Assembly (NCBI GenBank): GCA_030529945.1
Contig: JAUMVX010000007.1
Coordinates: 1-64,000 of the forward strand
Source of the DNA: Bacteroidia bacterium
GTDB lineage: Bacteria > Bacteroidota > Bacteroidia > Bacteroidales > UBA932
Reading direction: 5' to 3'
DNA: 64,000 bases
Below, one piece after another: positions 63,391-64,000 of this stretch; position 1 is the stretch's first letter, and the number at the start of each line of letters is the position of its first letter. Position numbers and translations under genes: made by a program. Under the pieces are notes generated by a model that did no database searches, was not told where the DNA came from, and saw only the letters and a list, made by a program, of their open reading frames with translations.

Positions 63391-64000
63391 ATTCTTCCTC
63401 CTCCGTTAGATGTTTAAGTCTGTATTTAGAAGTTTTCATTATTTGCGGGGCCTCCCCGGCCCTATGTTTCTCTACCTGCCGCTCCTCCGCTCCGGCCACG
63501 ACAACCACGATTTCTCCCCTCGCCTCGCTTCGCGTGAAATAGTCCGCGAGTTCCCTGAGGGTCCCCCGGTGATGCTGCTCGTGGAGTTTCGAAATCTCCC
63601 TCGCGACGGAGCATTTCCTCTCGTCTCCGAACACTTCCGCCATCAGCGACAGGCACTTCGCGAGGCGGTAGGGCGACTCGTAGAAAATCATCGTGCGTGT
63701 TTCGTCTTTCAGGGCTTCAAGTGCGGCGCGGCGACCCTTTTTCTGCGGCAGGAAACCCTCGAAGCAGAAACGGTCGCAGGGCAGTCCCGATGAGACGATG
63801 GCGGGGATGCAGGCTGTGGCTCCCGGGAGCGTCTGGACTTCGATTCCTTCGGCCGCGCAGCATCTCGCCAGCAGAAATCCAGGGTCCGAGATTCCCGGCG
63901 TGCCCGCGTCGCTTATGAGCGCCACGTCCAGCCCTGAGGCGATTCTGTCGCGGATAAGTTCGACCGTTTTGTGCTCGTTATATTTGTGGTGTGACTGCAG
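63350..64000 (-). CDS. rsmI: 16S rRNA (cytidine-1402-2'-O)-methyltransferase RsmI, 5' end cut off
   Basis: 217 residues are visible; the start lies beyond the right edge (about 40-60 residues are missing). SHHKYNEHKTVELIRDRI, then VALISDAGTPGISDPGFLLA and ESPYRLAKCL are RsmI hallmarks. The protein methylates the ribose of C1402 in 16S rRNA, using SAM. A GTG at 63925 would begin inside the conserved domain, so it is not the true start. The gene overlaps the HhH gene, suggesting co-transcription. Confidence 0.92.
   Translation of the reverse strand: MQSHHKYNEHKTVELIRDRIASGLDVALISDAGTPGISDPGFLLARCCAAEGIEVQTLPGATACIPAIVSSGLPCDRFCFEGFLPQKKGRRAALEALKDETRTMIFYESPYRLAKCLSLMAEVFGDERKCSVAREISKLHEQHHRGTLRELADYFTRSEARGEIVVVVAGAEERQVEKHRAGEAPQIMKTSKYRLKHLTEEEEYEEKEKDFTDREL

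Noticed and set aside
63926..64000. GTG start of rsmI at 63925
   Set aside because: The frame stays open to the edge and encodes conserved RsmI residues (KYNEHKT), so the gene is truncated by the window.

Overview
The window reads as a stretch of core chromosome from a high-G+C member of the Bacteroidales (Bacteroidota), possibly Rikenellaceae-like or an uncultured relative. Reasons: nearly every promoter that can be seen is the Bacteroidota -7 element TAnnTTTG. Shine-Dalgarno sequences are mostly absent. The gene orders thrS-infC-rpmI-rplT and rpmB-rpmG-DUF4295-ftsY occur together with DUF4199, DUF4296, DUF3575, an Mfa2-like lipoprotein, two adjacent exbD genes and a lipoprotein-rich gene content. 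G+C is roughly 57% by eye. No phage, transposase, CRISPR array or rRNA operon was found, so this is ordinary backbone with a few unusual accessory genes.

Layout. 1-370: intergenic repeats only. 371-1880 (minus): glycosyltransferase and DUF4199 membrane protein. 2015-8373: translation block (thrS, infC with an ATC start, rpmI, rplT), signal peptidase I, rpmB, rpmG, DUF4295 and ftsY. 8386-12371: pheT, a DUF4296 lipoprotein and deoC. 12513-15470: three envelope proteins (HExxH lipoprotein, DUF3575, Mfa2-like). 15504-19543: tRNA-Leu, a dehydrogenase, typA, DUF177, rpmF and tRNA-Arg. 19612-27641: a plus-strand run with an anchored protein, AMP-binding ligase, dCMP deaminase, S41 protease, asnS, udk and a TonB-like protein. 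27762-30138 (minus): exbB/exbD proton-channel operon. 30262-35203 (minus): ansA, tatD, dprA, queA and a Nudix hydrolase. 35248-39047 (plus): SRPBCC protein, rsmF-type methyltransferase, TPR protein and FtsX-like permease. 39066-42745 (minus): lytic transglycosylase and a large putative porin. 42820-45004 (plus): AmgK-like kinase fused to a RapZ C-terminal domain, then a MurU-like uridylyltransferase. 45005-51100: another nucleotidyltransferase, divIC/ftsB-like gene, CPBP protease, DoxX protein, tmk, folP and nadE. 51101-54037: a 978-residue protein with two receiver-like domains and a PEP/pyruvate-binding ATP-grasp module. 54163-58929 (minus): tRNA-Ser, then a cluster of three lipoprotein genes. 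59153-64000: rpsO, pnp, tRNA-Gln, a helix-hairpin-helix protein and a truncated rsmI.

The most interesting system is the minus-strand lipoprotein cluster at 54344-58929. It encodes a PnrA/BMP-like ligand-binding lipoprotein, a lipoprotein that joins a periplasmic-binding-protein fold to a legumain/caspase-like (C13-type) cysteine peptidase domain, and an alpha/beta-hydrolase lipoprotein. No transporter permease is nearby, so it looks like a ligand-gated protease or sensor rather than an uptake system. Second is the AmgK-RapZ fusion next to a MurU-like gene, which suggests cell-wall sugar recycling coupled to a GlcN6P-type sensor domain. Third is the two-receiver/PEP-synthase-like protein. A window-wide signal that no gene explains is the near absence of the tetranucleotide CATG: about six by eye, where about 240 would be expected from composition. 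Four of the six fall in the exbB/exbD operon.
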